From the NCBI GenBank assembly GCA_009746045.1, contig RPFO01000715.1:223449-287448 (forward strand): a stretch of DNA of 64,000 nucleotides, in the 5' to 3' direction. How positions within the stretch are numbered: the first letter of the stretch is position 1; each line of letters opens with the position of its first letter. Source of the stretch: Mesostigma viride (taxonomy: Eukaryota > Streptophyta > Mesostigmatophyceae > Mesostigmatales > Mesostigmataceae). Below the pieces are notes generated by a model that worked only from the letters and a program-made list of their open reading frames with translations, made no database searches and was not told the DNA's origin. Made by a program: the position numbers and the translations under genes. Of this stretch, positions 12,461-23,819 are shown in pieces.

Positions 12461-13122
12461 GTGGGCTGGCATGCACGCGTGGGTGTGGGGGTGGGCTGGC
12501 ATGCATGCGTGGGTGTGGGGGTGGGCTGGCATGCACGTGTGGGTGTGGGGGGGGCTGGCATGCATGCGTGGGTGTGGGGGGGCTGCCTGCATGCGTGGGT
12601 GTGGGGGGGGCTGGCATGCATGCGTGGGTGTGTGTGGGGGGCTAGCATGCATGCGTAAGTGTGGGGGGGGCTGGCATGCATGCGTGGGTGTGGGGGGCTG
12701 GCATGCATGCGTGGGTGTGTGTGGGGGGCTAGCATGCATGCGTGTGTGGGGGGGGCTGCATGCATGCGTGGGTGTGTATGGGGGCTGGCATGCATGCGTG
12801 GGTGTGTGGGGGGCTAGCATGCATGCGTGGGTGTGGGGGGGGCTAGCATGCATGCGTGGGTGTGTGGGGGGCGGCATGCATGCGTGGGTGTGTGGGGGGG
12901 CTGGCATGCATGCGTGGGTGTGGGGGGGGCTAGCATGCATGCGTGGGTGTGGGGGGGGCTAGCATGCATGCGTGGGTGTGTGGGGGGCTAGCATGCATGC
13001 GTGGGTGTGGGGGGGGCTAGCATGCATGCGTGGGTGTGGGGGGGCCGGGGCCGGGGCTAGCATGCATGCGTGGGTGTGGGGGTGGGCTAGCATGCATGCG
13101 TGGGTGTGGGGGGGGGCTAGCA
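12461..13122. repeat. GCATGCATGCGTGGGTG minisatellite
   Basis: About 22 tandem units of 26-34 bp, each GGCTGGC or GGCTAGC, then ATGCATGCGTGGGTGTG and a run of five to eight G. The TGGC form dominates the left half and the TAGC form the right half, which suggests local homogenisation. Cys/His/Gly-rich frames are artefacts of composition. Confidence 0.95.
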
Positions 13123-15430
13123 CGCCCCACCCCTCCATCGGCACAGCCAGCCTTGTGAGTCTACCCTTAACAACAAGGCTGGTAGGACGACACGCCTGAG
13201 CAGCATATGTCATGCCTATCTCAGGCTAATAATGTGTGATTTTGTGCCAACAACCAAGTTGTTCCACCCAACAACACATTATAAACCCTCTTCCAAAATG
13301 CCCAACAAGCCGGACACGTGGAGGACCACACACGCAGTATATAAAGAGAAAATAAGCTGACTTTTTATCCAGCCAACCTGTGGCTAGCTGCTCTGGTTAG
13401 CATGACAAATGCTAACATTTACTCAGTGGGAAAGGTGAAGAGACCATTGGAACAGCCTACCTGACGCATGTGCCACCAAAGCATTGTGTCCCGCAAAATG
13501 CACACTGCCTCCTTTCTAACAAGCACGAGCCGCTCTCTTTAGGAGACAGGTGCCAGCTCGTCAGTGTCTGGGGAAAATGATGCCGCTGCTTAGGAAGACC
13601 GCGTGAATTTCCTCGAACACAACTGTCTATAAAGCAAAAGAAATTTCAGAGAAGCATGGAAATAAAAGCATTACACCTTCCCGACAGGTTGCGGGCCACG
13701 CGCTGCAGAAAGCCAGCCACGTCACAGACGATTAACTAGCTAAAAGACACCCAGGAATCCAGCGATGCAGCGCCAGGACCCGCAACTTTCTGGCTGCATC
13801 TGGCCGGAAAGAAGGCAAAAAGCTTACGCTCAACGAGGTAAGAAAGCAGGAAAACGCAAGCTTAAGACGTTTAACACAAGAACGTACCATAACGGGCATT
13901 TATTCGTGCCCAGGCGCACAAGAAAGTCCACCCTTTCATGGAGTGGTTGGGCAGTACGCATCGCGCAGGGCTAATGTTATCTTACCGCAAAATGACGGGA
14001 AAGGTAAAGATAGCAGCGGGAATTTTTACGGCTTTAGAAACATCATTAAACTAGCTTTCCTTACGACCATCAAAACTGGCAACAATCGACAATCAACCCG
14101 GCAGGCATCCAATATACTTTATTCATCCCGACAGAAATTCAGGCCGGACCCCCCCTGCCGATGGCAAAGAAAAAAAGCCCGCGACATTATAGATCGCAAC
14201 CATCCCGCCATAAATTAGAATCAGTAACTAATTTTCTCCAACAATCGAGCATTTCTGCTTTCCGCGTGCCAGATTTGTCACGTTTCGTCTAAAGGCAGTC
14301 GCCATGGCCCCTACCGCAAGGGGTGCGCGCACCATGCCGACATAGCTTTTGGGCCTCAATTTGCACCGAAATTTGGTCCGTACCGTCCAGCTCAGTCGGA
14401 TTATGTATGTGGATCGGCCGTGTTGGTTGCATACGCAGGTATATTAATTCTTGCATTCGCCCCGGACCTTCCCCAGGACAGGTCAGGATATAACAATAAT
14501 TCTTGCATTCGCCCCCGCCCTTTCCTATGGCCTGGTCAGGTTTGGGCGCGACGCCACTAGCGCGGCGCCCGCGACAGAGTGGCCAGGCTCGAGCACGTTT
14601 TCTGGATCCCAAGCACCGGATTGGACACTGTCCGAGGACTGGACAGGAATTGGCTGACCAATCGGATGCTTGCTCGTCGTCTCCAAAAACATATATAAAG
14701 AGCCAAATCGCGCGAACTACGCAAGGATCCTTTAAGCAGCGTTACTCTGCCGAAATGTCAACCTAGGCCGGTCAAGTGACGCCGAGGTGTTCACCGATAG
14801 TTCAGGTCAGCCACAGCGCGCCTTCGAATGTAGGCACGGTCGCATTTTTTTTTAGGAAATGTAGAATTGTTGTCGACCAGCTACCAACGCCCGACCGGAC
14901 CCATACAACGGAAACATCAAGGCGATGTGATGTAGGTGTGTCTGATATGTCATTAATACACAGAGCATCGTGAATATAATATATAATATAAATTATATAA
15001 TATACTATAATTAATATATAATTTTAATTTTATGTTAATTTTAATGTTATTTCATATAACATAATATAGCATAATATAATATAATATAATATAATATTAT
15101 ATAAAGTAGTATATAAAAAATTAAAATGTAAAAGAAAAATATCTACCTTATTGGGGTTTAATGTTCCTTTCCAGTTCAGCATAAGTACACTCTTGAGTGT
15201 GTGCAATGTTTGGTTATACGCCATTGTCTTAAAATAGCAACCAATGTAAACCTCCGTCCTAACCACATTTGGATACAATAAAGACATTGATGCCTGACAC
15301 ATAGCATTCATTGCTTGAAATACCATGCATATTTTGTGTCAATGTTCTGCAGACCACAGCTTCAAGTGGGCATACTTCGCTTTCCTCAATATAATGGCGA
15401 CATGGCATTTGGTGAAAGTGGTGAGTGCCA
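13123..15430. other. Intergenic region without recognisable genes
   Basis: ORFs at 13765-13974 (69 codons) and 13943-14218 (91 codons) have no motif I recognise. TATATAAAGAG occurs at about 13338 and 14692 and could be TATA boxes, but no coding sequence follows. A short direct duplication containing ATTCTTGCATTCGCCCC lies at 14447-14514. 14975-15115 is almost pure A/T built from ATAATAT words. Confidence 0.4.
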
Positions 15431-15433
15431 TGA

Positions 15434-15990
15434 AGTTGCGCCGGCCGTCGTTATCCATGACGAACTGAATGGGTTTCGTGCAAATCAAGTTTTTTGTTTT
15501 GGTGTTCCAGTTGCGCCGGCCGGCGTTTCCAATGGTATCTTGCGCGCACTTGCAAAAGCTTGCACGCTTATCAACATTTTGTGTTGGTAAACATTTTATC
15601 ACCTCTGGGATTTCCGCCTTCACTACCTGAGTTGCTTCTTTGTGGTTTTCAAATGCAACCGAGTTACGCCGGCCGTCGTTACTCATGACAAATTGTAGGG
15701 GTTTTGTGCAAATCACTTTTGTATGGTTTATGTACATGCATCCAGTTGCGCCGGCCGGCGTTTCCAATGGTATCTTGCAGTTGCGCAATCAGGCCCCATT
15801 ACCAAAAGTGTGTTTGTACATCTTTTTTACACCTGAAGGATTTCTGCCTGCATATCCTGAGTTGCTTCTTAATGGTTTTTAATTGCGCCCGAGTTACGCC
15901 GGCCGTCGTTATTAATGACAAACTGTATGTGTTTCATAAAATCACTTTTGTATGGTTTACATGTATCCAGTTGCGCCGGCCGGCGTTATT
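15434..15990 (+). repeat. Tandem array of paired palindromic motifs (~230-bp period)
   Basis: Six motifs in three pairs. The first member reads GTTACGCCGGCCGTCGTT (GTTGCGCC in the first copy), at 15434, 15661 and 15893. The second reads CAGTTGCGCCGGCCGGCGTT, at 15510, 15744 and 15969. Periods are 225-234 bp, and intervening text is partly shared (gacaaattgtaggggttttg against gacaaactgtatgtgtttca; gagttgcttctt). The array lies immediately upstream of the first recognisable coding sequence of the transposase-like gene. It could be its 5' intron or promoter region: a plausible acceptor, ctcatcctcag, closes at 16072. Confidence 0.85.
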
Positions 15991-16072
15991 AATGACGCTT
16001 GTCGTTCTTGTTTGATGCCCATCGTTTTCGTCGTGTCTTTAATGGTGATTATTTATCATTACTCATCCTCAG

Positions 16073-19000
16073 GGCTTTCGGTGCCGCGGGATTAAGAGGC
16101 GAAAAAAATCAGCTGCCGTCTGACCAAAGTCTGATGGCGCGATCGGGGCGGGGGGCCGTTTCCGACGGTTCGCGTCCCTTGTCCAATGACGACCGGGAGC
16201 CTGCACTTCGCGGTCTCTGGAGCGACAAGTACATCGAGAACAAGGGGTACAAAATTGCCAATGACATCTTTCCTATCATGGCGGAACGCGTGAAAGCAAA
16301 CAACCACAGGACGCCAGAGATGAGCGCGGAGGTTCTGTCTTGCGCAGCTTCAAGACTAAATGCCATGGTGGCGGAGAGCAACGGCATTAAGAAGAGGAAG
16401 AACTGTGACGGCGGGCTTCCTGAAAATTGGGCGGAATCTCTTCGGGATAACATCAAGAAGGCTTTTGGCGACTTGGGAACATCTGAGAAGGATCGTGGGC
16501 TTAGGTGGGCCTTGTGTGGACTTGTTACGAAGGCAATGGAGGGCGTCCCGGACAGGATTGTGGAGCGCGCGTTCGGGATTGACAGGCGCTTTGTCGCAAC
16601 TGTTCGGGGTCACAGGGATGGAATGGAAGAAGGGGAGGACGACCTTTTGATGAGTGCGCCAGAGAGGAGGAGGAGGAAAGACGAGCTTCCGACGGAAGTC
16701 ATTGCCCTGATACAAGCGTGCTGGAGGGATGATAACTTGACGCGGGCGTCTCCGAACATGAAGGATGTTCATTGTGAATGGACCAGAAAGGATTACAAAC
16801 ATACACTAGCGTTTTCGGAGGGTGCGCGCTACTATACTGTCTCCAAGTCGAAGATTTACGAAGTGTTCATTTCCCGCCATCCGGAGTTGAAGCCACCGCG
16901 GCGGATGGACAGTAGGGAGGGGGGGGGGGGGAGGGAGAGGAGGGTGTGAGGGGGGGAAATCAGGTGATTTTGGAGACGGAGGCAGGGATGTCAATGCTAC
17001 GCACGAATCAGAAGAGCACAGTTCATGTGGGATACACTACTTTTTGCAAGCATATGCCCGCATGCGTCAAGGGGCGGTGGAAAATGCGGAACTTGTGCGC
17101 ATGCCAGCACCACACTACCATGCAGTCCATGGTTGGGGGGTTGGCCAAATTTCGTGCAACTTTTCATGCCAGATGCGAGTGCGGACCTGAATGCCACGCG
17201 TGCGATCATGGTAGCCAGCTCGACGTGGGGTCGTCCGTGCCCACATGTTCCATTTTCAAAGCCACTCACACGACAGAGTGGGTGAACAAGTTTACTTGTG
17301 AGGTGGAGGGGATGAGGGAGGGGGGAGGTTCGAGGTCGTCTGTGGGGTCGTCGCGGCCGCAGGTTCAGCCTTTTCAGGGCGAACTTGAGGATCTGCCCAT
17401 GCATGGGAGGGTGCTGGACGACGAGGAAGGGGTGCCCGATCATGACCTGGGCGAGGAGTTGGGGGTTTGCTCGATCCGGCGTAAGGCTTGTGTGTTGGGC
17501 ACTTGCCTGGCTCCCAAGTGTGGAATTCGGAACTTCATGTTATGCGAACGGGAGGAGGCTTCCAACCACCTGATTTCATGGACCAGATACGAGATGCAGG
17601 ATGTGCCGCCGGGTGCGGTTCTTGGGCCAGAGGTAATTTTTAGTGGAGTGGTTGCGCCCCAAGGCGTTTCTTTTGCAATGTTTCCTGAAGTTCTTGGGCC
17701 AGAGGTAATTTTTAGTGGAGTGGTTGCGCCCCAAGGCGTTTCTTTTTCAATTTTTCCTGAGGTCCTGTCTTTTTTCTTTCTACAGGTCATTGGTGGGTCG
17801 AAGTTGATGTCTTTTCTGTATGTGCACACTGCGCATATGCAGGACGACTGTGACGAGATCGCAAAGGCTGGTGGGCAGCGATTGACGCAAGTCGACGTCA
17901 AGTCCACACCAACGGAGCTAAAGGAGGCAATTGTGGACAAGTGGCCGGACTTCATCCAGCATTGCTTCAACGCGTGGTGGCAAGCGGACGCCTCCAAGGA
18001 ATGTCTCTCAAGGATGCGGGTGGGGGACCTTGTATGCCACACAGATTACGCCGAGAACTACCAGTCTTACACCTATCACAATCTCCAAGCACAGTATTGG
18101 CATCCAGTCACATTCGTCCTTATGCCCTGGATCGTGCGCTACTTGGATCCAGCGTCGGGAAAGGTCGTGAGAAGGGAGTTTCACTTCATCGGACAGGGCG
18201 GAATGAAAAGGGACGGGCGGGCCCTCCGTTTTGCTATCCTCAAAATCCTGGCGACACTACGGTCAGAAGGGGTAGAGGTGAAGCGCTTCATTGGGTGGTC
18301 GGACAATTGCTCCATGCAGTTCAAGTCAAGGAATGTGATCGCGGAAGTGGCCCGGCTGCTGACGGAGGATCCGCACCTGGAGTCATTTGAGTGGAATTAC
18401 TTTGGGGAGCAGCACGGAAAGGGGGAGGTGGATGGAGCTGGTGGGACTGTGAAGTGCATGTTGAGGAGGTGGCACATCAGGGAAGAGAACCAGGACAAAC
18501 AGACGGCCGCCCAGTTGGTGGAGAATCTGGCGTCGGGGGCGGTGGGCGGGACCACAACGACCAGGCGTAACTTCTTCGAGTTCCCCGAGGTAATTAAGTG
18601 TACAGTCCTCGTTCAGGGAATAGTTACGCCGGCCGTCGTTTCTAGGGCGTTCTTGGAGTCCTGGCGATCAGGAGTGCTTAATAAAACACAACTAGCTCGA
18701 TGGTCTCGTAACTTCAACTTTCCCTTGTGCAAATCTTGTCTTCGACGCGCAGGTGCTTCCTTACAGCCCAGGGCGCGGCGAAATCAAAGGAGTGAAGAAG
18801 GCGCACTGGTGGCGCATGGACAAGTCGAATGTGACGCGCTTAATGCTGCGCCAGTATTCCTGCTATTGTGGCGGTGCGTGCGCCGAGGAAAGGTGGTGGG
18901 ATTGTCGAAAGGAGTGGACCGACATGGACGGCTGGAATGTGGGAGGTGCTCGGATGAAGCTCCACAAACTGGGGGAGCCAGTGCAAAGGAACCCAAACGG

Positions 19001-19484
19001 ACAAGGGGGGCACGCAGGGACGCGACTGAACAGACTACAGGCAGAGAGGACGATGATGGGAAGGAGACTGAAGCTGCGAGACATTTTTGCCGTCGAGTCC
19101 TACTCTGGTGATGAGTCCCACGATCCAGATCATCCATATTGGCTAGCGGAAGTCTTGCAGGAGCCTTATCAGGTGGCCGCTACTTTCGTGAGGCGAGTGG
19201 CCGACAGAAACGGCAAGGTCGATAGGGAGTTGTTCCGTAAGGGACAATGGGTGGTGGGGGTGCGCTACTGGGACAGATTTCCGGGTATGGCGACGATGTT
19301 CAAAATGGACGCCGATGCGCAAGCTGAACAGCCAAACTTGGTCAATTGCTACCTGTGCATGGACGCGGGGTTCGAACACACCATTGTTGTCAACCCAGCT
19401 AACAATCGCCAGGCCATCTTGACCATTCCGACAGACGTCGAGAAACGGCTCACGAACTTGGCCAAGAAGAGACCTGTTGAGTAG
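16073..19484 (+). CDS. DDE-transposase-like protein, two introns, probable frameshift
   Basis: Coding blocks are 16073-17632, 17786-18589 and 18753-19484. The last two are joined by phase-0 introns with GAG|GTAATT donors and CAG|GT acceptors. Three blocks look like an RNase-H-fold DDE triad: TDYAENYQ (18041-18064), SDNCSMQFK (18299-18325) and HGKGEVDGAGG (18413-18445). I recall the pattern DFAENY ... SDG...QYK ... SHGKG..DG.GG from uncharacterised transposon-derived proteins of animals and protists. A Cys/His-rich stretch (17045-17205) lies upstream and could bind zinc. The 5' part (frame open from 15999) and the 3' part (frame open from 16946) are in different frames, and the switch falls at a 13-G run (16919-16931). 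That is either a one-base sequencing or assembly slip or real decay. The true start is unknown: an acceptor at 16072 suggests a missing upstream exon. A TGTAA, the usual chlorophyte poly(A) signal, occurs at 19596. The superfamily name is not assigned. Confidence 0.72.
17618..17761 (+). repeat. 72-bp tandem duplication spanning the donor of intron A
   Basis: Two nearly identical 72-bp units (17618-17689 and 17690-17761), each containing GGGCCAGAGGTAATTTTTAG and the palindromic motif GTTGCGCCCCAAGGCGTTTC. The duplication creates two equivalent donors at 17633 and 17705. Because 72 is a multiple of three, either choice keeps the frame. Confidence 0.85.
17633..17785 (+). other. Intron A of the transposase-like gene, motif-bearing
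   Basis: 153 nt, GTAATT ... TTTCTACAG. Its length is a multiple of three and it contains no stop in frame, so retention would add 51 residues rather than terminate the protein. It holds two copies of the CCAA-loop palindromic motif. Called an intron because the splice sites are strong, and because the insert is low-complexity T-rich sequence between conserved coding blocks. Confidence 0.7.
18590..18752 (+). other. Intron B of the transposase-like gene, motif-bearing
   Basis: 163 nt, GAG|GTAATTAAG ... GACGCGCAG|GTG. The frame upstream continues exactly in phase 0 into the frame opened at 18753. The motif ATAGTTACGCCGGCCGTCGT lies at 18620-18639, matching the arrays at 1.8-2.2 kb and 15.4-16.0 kb. 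Confidence 0.8.
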
Positions 19485-20470
19485 GCCAGCTCGCCCGGGC
19501 TTGGTTGGACGAGGTGGACAGCCTTGAGAGCACGTGCTTCGTTGTGAGCACTTGCCTTTCAGCCGTGATTTGCAAACGAGTTCCTTGTCCTGAATTGTAA
19601 AGCTCGATTCATGCTCTTTTAAGGAAGTGTATAATATTATCCAGATCATGTATATATTTAGATCTAGACCTGAGTTCAAATAACATTTCTTAGAGGGCTG
19701 AGATGCGCGAGGTCCAGCATACATGTATATATCCATGGAGACATGTTACAAACTCAAATGTTTCATTGTACGTACCACTAGCTCGTCGACGGGGGTATCC
19801 CATGTAATGTATGATTTATGAATTAATTAATCGCTTAATTGTACAATTTAAATGGATCATGAACTTGTCAAGTGGCCTAATTTGGTTTATTTGGTTCATC
19901 ATTTATTGATGTCAATCATTCTTAATTGAATCTCGAGCAATAGCAATCATGAAGCACATCCTAATCATGTGATTCGCATAATGAGAATAGGCAACAAGTG
20001 CTAAGTACTTTGAGGAATGCGGGGTTGGTCAGGTTATTATAGAGCTAGAGCTACAAACGGCACATATATTGCAAACTTTGCGCTCCAGGCATGGAATTTC
20101 AAAAGTACCAAAATTGGAGCAGTAGATGTTGGGGACGCCCTACTAAGTGCTTGCTATGTGTTGAGATGGCGGGTGCGGGTGCCGTCGGCGCGCAAATTAA
20201 GTTGTGCGAGAGTGTAGCTTACACAGATAACTGGCTGGACCACATTGCGATGTTGGAAGCCATAGCGTGATCCCTAATCGGGAACAGTGTCAAGGAGGAC
20301 TACATTTTTCATGTTTTGAAGATTGCCGAATCGTGCATTTTACAGTTGAAGTCGGATGTTGGGAGTGTCATACCTTGTCGTGCTTTTTTATGGGCGACGC
20401 TCGTTGATTGATTTGGCGAGTCCAGAAGTACAAGTTTGAGGGTTGTGATGAACGGGAAAGGATGTATACT
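19485..20470. other. AT-rich 3' flank of the transposase-like gene
   Basis: No coding sequence recognised. The TGTAA at 19596 could be the polyadenylation signal of the upstream gene. I could not find terminal inverted repeats pairing this flank with the 15-kb side, so the element boundaries are unknown. Confidence 0.4.
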
Positions 20471-20543
20471 AATTAATTAATTAGACTTGTGCTCCCGTTG
20501 GGGAGTCACGGAGCATTAACCCCGATGGATCGATGGATGGATG
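20471..20543 (+). repeat. Outer inverted repeat, left arm
   Basis: AATTAATTAATTAGACTTGTG, then CTCCCGTTGGGGAGTC, ACGGAGCATTAACCCC and GATGGA units. It is the reverse complement of 25969-26049, with about two differences in the ~50 non-microsatellite bases. The arms are 5.4 kb apart. Confidence 0.9.
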
Positions 20544-20953
20544 GAAACGGTGTATATGGAAAACCGTGATACTTGCTGCCATGTGGTTGTCTCCTTAATG
20601 TTTCAAATATATAAGACAGCCGGCACTTGCTCATTGACGTTTCTGTGGCTCGCCCCTTGGCTCTTAGCCATGTGCGCATGGTTCAGTTGGTGCATCCCAG
20701 GCGGCGGCCGGGCTACCCGGCGGATCGGGTTGAGCGGGCCAAGCCCACGGCCTAAGGCGATGTCGGGCACCACCGTGTGGTGCCCTTCGTCTTGGAGTTC
20801 GGGGCCTTGGGGACCCTTACCGCCGGCTTCTTTAAGGAGTAAGTAAGTACCTGCGGAAGTTCTTTTAAGGAGTGTTGCCCGCGGCTCCGGGAGGACTGCG
20901 TGGACCTGGAGGGCTAGCGGGCCCCTGGGTCGGCGCGGACCTGGACGCCGTAC

Positions 20954-21090
20954 TGTTTAGGCTTGTTGTTGTTGTTGTTGTGTCTCACGCCGCACATGGG
21001 CAGCAGAGAATCTGTAGTGGCCGAGGGCCGGATATATTTAGTATCGGTGGTACTATCAAGGAGACAACCAGCAGTACTATGTTTAGGCTT
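20954..21090 (-). mobile_element. 115-bp truncated LINE-like 3' end with 11-bp target duplication
   Basis: TGTTTAGGCTT occurs at 20954-20964 and again at 21080-21090, bracketing 115 bp. Read on the minus strand, the insert ends in CTGCTGCCCATGTGCGGCG, TGAGACAC and an (AAC)n tail of about six units. A microsatellite tail abutting a target-site duplication is the hallmark of target-primed reverse transcription. The clade is not identified. The same tail motif recurs at 34352, 39599 and 50031. Confidence 0.8.
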
Positions 21091-22615
21091 AGGCCCAGTC
21101 TAGTACACGGAAAGTTGGGAAGCCGATAACCCAAAGAATAAAGCTTGGTCAACGCGAGTCAGCGCATGGAATCCAGTAGAATCTGGCAGCGAGGAACGGA
21201 TAACGCTCGGATTGTCCTTTTCATTTGTCTCGATAAAACTCTCAAAAAAAAAAAATGCCTGATCAAGCAGTAATTCTGGGTTGCTGCCCAGGCATTTGAC
21301 ACCGATTTTCGTGAGTTTTCGTGTAGTTGGCTAGTTGCCCCCGTGTCCAGGATTTCAGAAATCGGACGTATCCAACGCAGGTCAACCTTCCTTTACGGGT
21401 TTGGTGTGCGTCGAAAAGACGATTCCAGGTATTAAGAATCTCTGCTTACCGTATTTGACGGACGACTTCCCGATTCCTCCGCCGACCCTTGAATCTTCAT
21501 GTCGGCTCTCAGGAACTTTCACTTTTGCCCCCCCCAACTTTCCGTGCCTTGAGTACGTAGTAAGATTATGCCAGCCCGGGTCTATCTGCGAGGAGAGGTT
21601 GAAGGACGAACCGCACCATGTGCAAAGACAACAAGGGTAAATTATAAGAAGGGTAATCTAAAATTTCTGCGAGTGGATTGTGTCCTCACTTGATATCCAA
21701 ACTTTGGCAATCCCTCTTCTTCTAATAACTCGATTTTAGTCACTCGTTGATGGGTTGATCGGTATGCGCGCAGGTAAGGAGGATGTGGAGCGGATCCTAC
21801 ACTTGGCAAATGTGGCGGTGGACTTCGGACCAGCGGCTCAACATGCTGACACTTCCGGAGGGAAGGCTAAGGGGGCGGAAGAGAGGCTAAGGGGGCGGGC
21901 AATGAGGGTGATGAGAAGCCCACGTTGGAAATGAGACTTATTAAGTGAGACAACTATGGACGGGGAAAAAGACTTTGGAGCACGAGAGGCCTTTTGGTCT
22001 GATGGGTGGACTTCTGCCGTTATGAAGGCAGGGAACAAGGATCCGGAGAATCCAATGTATGCAAAGTTAGAAGACGTGATGCTTTATGGGCAGATGTCTG
22101 GATACGACACCAATAGGAGGGTCGTCAGTCGCACTTAATTTTTTGAGGGCCTTATCCGTAATTTCGCTTCCGCAATCTGCTCTTGCGTTTTCGACTTCCT
22201 CCTCTTGCTGTCCGTCAGCTCTGCCACCTTTATCACGTAGTCTAGCGGCATCCAGTACAACTGCCTCTTCAACTTCCCTCCGTCCTCCCCCACAGGAAAA
22301 AAGTTGAGGGGAAATGATGAGCGCTCCATGTGGTTGGCAGTGCTCGTCCTATTGTTTTAGATTCGAAGTTTAGGTTGTTGTCGAGTCTCTCCATGTGAAA
22401 TATACCCTTAGATTGACATGTTTTACTAAATTTCAAGCCTCTCGATGTGGAATGTACGCTCAAATTGACATGAATTAAGCATTATGACACCAAATTAGCT
22501 CGAAAATACGCGATCGGACGCCAAATTCGCGCGAAAAAACGCGATCGGACGATTGAAACTAGCGTTTTTTTCTTGCAAAATGCGCAAAAAATGACCCCAT
22601 TCCGCGTGGGACCAC
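21091..22615. other. Non-coding interior between outer and inner repeats
   Basis: ORFs of 60-101 codons (for example 21335-21640) carry no motif I recognise. Sequence such as MDGEKDFGAREAFWSDGW (from 21956) may be coding remnant, but I cannot assign it. Confidence 0.35.
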
Positions 22616-22962
22616 CCATTAATTAATTAATTAATTAATAAGCACGTGACTGCGTCACGTGGGTGCCAATACAGAGTAAAGGAACCTTCAACAACCCTAT
22701 ATACACAGCGAGAAGGAGGGAGGGCGCCCTAGCTTCTCTCACTGCCGCAGGTGGGCAGGCCACAGAGCGCTCTCTCCACGGCATGGGGCGGGGCGCAACA
22801 CTGTGGGTGCAATGTACAACCAGTGCAATACCATAGGTGGGCTGACGCATAGCTTATGCTACAAATGATGTGAGGTGGGCTCAAGACGTCGGCTAATTAA
22901 GGCGCAAGCTGATGGCCACAAGGTGCCAGAGCTAATTGAAGGTACGCTGTGCGCTAATATCG
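22616..22962 (+). repeat. Inner ~345-bp inverted repeat, left arm
   Basis: Begins in (TTAA)n and CACGTGACTGCGTCACGTGG and ends near GCGCTAATATC. It matches 25157-25519 in reverse along the whole length, including GGGAGGGCGCCCTAGCTTCTC, GAGAGCGCTCTCTCCACGGC and GCATAGCTTATGCTAC. Substitutions and a four-base indel separate the arms. Part of the same family lies at 35145-35200 and 41693-41780. Confidence 0.9.
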
Positions 22963-23189
22963 TGATATTCAATTAGCGATTGTGATATTCAATGCCGAAG
23001 TCGGTACGTGTCAAGTTTGAAAGTTATGAGCTCCGCCGTCAGCCATGGTTACCTCGTACGTGGCTCGTGGGCCGCTCGGGCCTGAATACATAGTGGTTGT
23101 AATGTTTACTCCTTATACTTATTCTTTTAGCCCCTTCGTGTACTGTGTGTATGCGTTTCCCTCTTTTCCTTCTTAGTTTTGGTTGGTCG

Positions 23190-23275
23190 TGGTGGTGCAT
23201 GGTGGTGCATGGTGGTGCATGGTAGTGGTGTGTGTGTGTGTGTGTGTGTGTGTGCATGTGTGTGTGTGTGTCGGT
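23190..23275. repeat. GGTGGTGCAT / (TG)n microsatellite
   Basis: Three GGTGGTGCAT units are followed by two (TG)n runs separated by CA. Non-coding. Confidence 0.9.
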
Positions 23276-23819
23276 GTTTTCCCTATCAATTAACCTTTCT
23301 TGTTACCCTCTGCCTCCTAGCTCCATGCATGCAGGTCTACCTAGCTAGAGATAGCCACGCGGCTCCCGTGGCCTTCGCGTCTTTCCGATCTCAGACAACT
23401 ACCCTAGTCCTTCCACGGCGTTGGATCGCCATGCATCCAGGCATAGTTGTCTCACTTCTTTTACGAGGAAATACCCGCAAATGGAAAACCACTGACAAGG
23501 TCTAGCTAGTCAGTCATTACGTTAGCCATGCCATTGTTTTGCAAATGCCACCAAAACGCAGCCTTGACAAACAAATTCAGCTGCTGCCGTCGGCATTCCC
23601 GTCGCCATGCCGGCAGCAGCACGTGCGACATCAACTAGCTCCTGCGGACGCCAACCCTTTCGCGCTGATCCCGGCTCTCCGTCCCCCCCGGTCTGCGGGC
23701 TAGCTCCCTCAACGCGATGCTCTACACCAAATTCGTCGCCCATTCCCAAGAAAACCTGAACTTCGGACCATACCAAATGGGATGTCCGCCGCTTCGGCGC
23801 CGGCCAGCGGGATTTTTGC

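Noticed and set aside
12412-13213. Cys/His-rich ORFs resembling repeated zinc-binding motifs
   Set aside because: Produced by the GCATGCATGCG minisatellite. Cys/His spacing is dictated by the repeat unit.
15030-15326. Minus-strand 98-codon ORF
   Set aside because: Composition tracks the AT-rich repeat and no motif is visible.
19360-19395. A GGTTCGAAC tRNA T-loop-like string
   Set aside because: It is inside the coding sequence of the transposase-like gene, with no cloverleaf around it.
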